Positions 34,315 through 35,371 of a DNA stretch of 35,371 nucleotides are shown here, piece by piece. The number at the start of each line of letters is the position of its first letter. Position 1 is the first letter of the stretch. The notes beneath the pieces were generated by a model. That model ran no database searches. It was not told the DNA's origin and saw only the letters and a program-made list of their open reading frames with translations. The DNA comes from Fidelibacterota bacterium (GTDB lineage: Bacteria > Fidelibacterota > Marinisomatia > Marinisomatales > SCKK01), in assembly GCA_022562455.1 (NCBI GenBank), contig JADFPG010000010.1:1-35371 (forward strand), in the 5' to 3' direction. A program made the position numbers and the translations under genes.

Positions 34315-34405
34315 ATTCATCTCCTTTTAGTCCTTTAATGGTGTCCCAAATATTCGGGATGCTTTTTCTGCCTACCGCTCCCACAAGTTTCCAGTTTCAT
34401 GGGTA

Positions 34406-35272
34406 CTATAGTTCGGTGAGTTTCTCATATGTTTCAGGTCTGCGATCTCTGAAGAACTGCCATATGGCTCGCACCTCCTCAATCAAATCGAGATCAATCT
34501 CAGCCACCAATAACTCATCTTCGTTTTCCGATGCCATAGCAACAATCTTCCCCCGCGGATCAACAAAATACGAACTTCCGTAAAATTGACCCAGGTTCCA
34601 TGGTTTCTCAGCGCCCACCCGGTTGATACATCCCATGAAATACCCGTTCGCTACTGCATGAGCCGGCTGCTCCAATTTCCAGAGGTACTCGGATAATCCT
34701 TTTACTGTAGCAGAAGGGTTGTAAACAATTTCGGCACCATTCAGTCCAAGAGCGCGGGCTCCTTCAGGGAAATGGCGATCGTAACAAATATAGACACCAA
34801 TCTTAGCATAACGAGTATCAAACACAGGATACCCTAAATTGCCCGGGCGAAAAAAGAATTTCTCCCAGAATCCCGAAGTGTGGGGAATATGCGTTTTCCG
34901 GTATTTTCCCATGTATGACCCATCTGCATCGATGACAGCGGCAGTATTATACAACATCCCCGCTTGCTCCTTTTCAAAGATGGGAACAATCATGACCATC
35001 TGATACTTCTTTGCATATTCCTGCATCCGCTCGATGGTGGGACCAGGAATGGGCTCTGCCGCAGCATACCAGCTATTGTCCTGTCCCGGACAGAAATATG
35101 GGGTGCTGAAAATTTCCTGGAGACAAAGAATCTGAACACCTTGCTCTCCCGCATCCTCAATGAAGGGGATGTGTTTCTGAATGGTTGCCTCCTTAATCTC
35201 ATCAATCGTTCCGTCTCCCTCTGACTTGGGGATACTCATCTGAACCAGCCCTGATTTGACAATTCTTGCCAT
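34406..35272 (-). CDS. Beta-ureidopropionase / N-carbamoyl amidohydrolase (nitrilase superfamily)
   Basis: A 288-residue carbon-nitrogen hydrolase. The catalytic triad is E53 (CLQEIFSTPYF), K126 (GKYRKTHIPH) and C163 (ICYDRHFPEGAR). FWEKFFFRPGN and the DRHFPE context are typical of N-carbamoyl-beta-alanine amidases and agmatine-deiminase-pathway N-carbamoylputrescine amidases; the neighbouring preA/preT decide for the former. It hydrolyses N-carbamoyl-beta-alanine to beta-alanine, carbon dioxide and ammonia. AAGGAG lies 6 bases before the ATG. It is upstream of the aminotransferase on the same strand, separated by 91 bp. Confidence 0.9.
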   Translation of the reverse strand: MARIVKSGLVQMSIPKSEGDGTIDEIKEATIQKHIPFIEDAGEQGVQILCLQEIFSTPYFCPGQDNSWYAAAEPIPGPTIERMQEYAKKYQMVMIVPIFEKEQAGMLYNTAAVIDADGSYMGKYRKTHIPHTSGFWEKFFFRPGNLGYPVFDTRYAKIGVYICYDRHFPEGARALGLNGAEIVYNPSATVKGLSEYLWKLEQPAHAVANGYFMGCINRVGAEKPWNLGQFYGSSYFVDPRGKIVAMASENEDELLVAEIDLDLIEEVRAIWQFFRDRRPETYEKLTEL

Positions 35273-35298
35273 GATTTACTCCTTATTTTACTATATCG

Positions 35299-35318
35299 CC
35301 TGCCTGCCGTCAGGCAGG
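35299..35318. repeat. Short palindrome, CCTGCCTG family
   Basis: Perfect 8-bp stem CCTGCCTG / CAGGCAGG with tetraloop CCGT, the same arms as 2151-2170. It lies just upstream of the beta-ureidopropionase gene, near its ribosome-binding site, so it would fall in the leader of the mRNA or between this gene and an upstream neighbour outside the window. Confidence 0.68.
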
Positions 35319-35371
35319 GAATTTCTCCATAGGAGTTCCTACTGAACAATATTATTTCATCCCGCACATGC

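Overview
This is an AT-leaning bacterial chromosomal segment with compact, mostly housekeeping gene content. It has a classical menaquinone pathway (MenF, MenD, MenB, MenA, fused MenC-MenE, UbiE/MenG and a probable MenI), a reductive pyrimidine-degradation cluster (PreT/PreA), RsfS, ArgS, MnmA and a tmRNA gene. Few genes have strong Shine-Dalgarno sites. The gene families and the short GC-rich palindromes between genes suggest a member of the FCB group, such as Marinimicrobia, Calditrichota or a Bacteroidota relative. That assignment is inference; the window has no rRNA or other decisive marker.

Layout. 1-443: 3' part of a nucleoside-phosphorylase-superfamily gene. 660-1955: spore-photoproduct-lyase-like radical SAM protein. 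2233-4196 (-): two-gene ABC exporter (NatA/NatB type). 4483-5430: PLP threonine dehydratase/serine racemase-like enzyme. 5631-5879: RRM RNA-binding protein. 6065-8083 (-): M20 amidohydrolase and purine nucleoside phosphorylase. 8219-10121: MoxR ATPase and DUF58 protein. 10326-12359 (-): TPR lipoprotein and PfkB-type kinase. 12926-28296 (+): a long co-directional series running from a metallophosphoesterase through cysteine desulfurase, mnmA, a GlmU-like nucleotidyltransferase, two envelope-type proteins, rsfS and argS into the menaquinone operon. 28297-29543: an accessory patch with a broken gene, a MazEF-type toxin-antitoxin pair and an unassigned folded element. 29544-29896 (-): ssrA (tmRNA). 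30145-35272 (-): pyrimidine catabolism (preA, preT, class III aminotransferase, beta-ureidopropionase).

How the genes work together. MenF, MenD, MenC, MenE, MenB, MenI, MenA and UbiE/MenG cover chorismate to menaquinone except MenH, which is not seen here. PreT/PreA reduce uracil or thymine, the nitrilase-family enzyme would release beta-alanine, and the aminotransferase would remove its amino group. Dihydropyrimidinase is absent and may lie just beyond the right edge. Cysteine desulfurase and MnmA overlap and probably form a sulfur relay for tRNA 2-thiouridine.

The most unusual items are non-coding or remnants: two copies of a ~188-bp element with imperfect terminal inverted repeats (451-637 and 10131-10318); several families of short palindromes, one read through in frame inside a TetR-C-terminus-like ORF; an ssrA gene with the atypical tag ADYGQFAYA; a structured element beside ssrA; and a toxin-antitoxin promoter whose -10 box lies inside a perfect inverted repeat. 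I see no clearly new multigene system.
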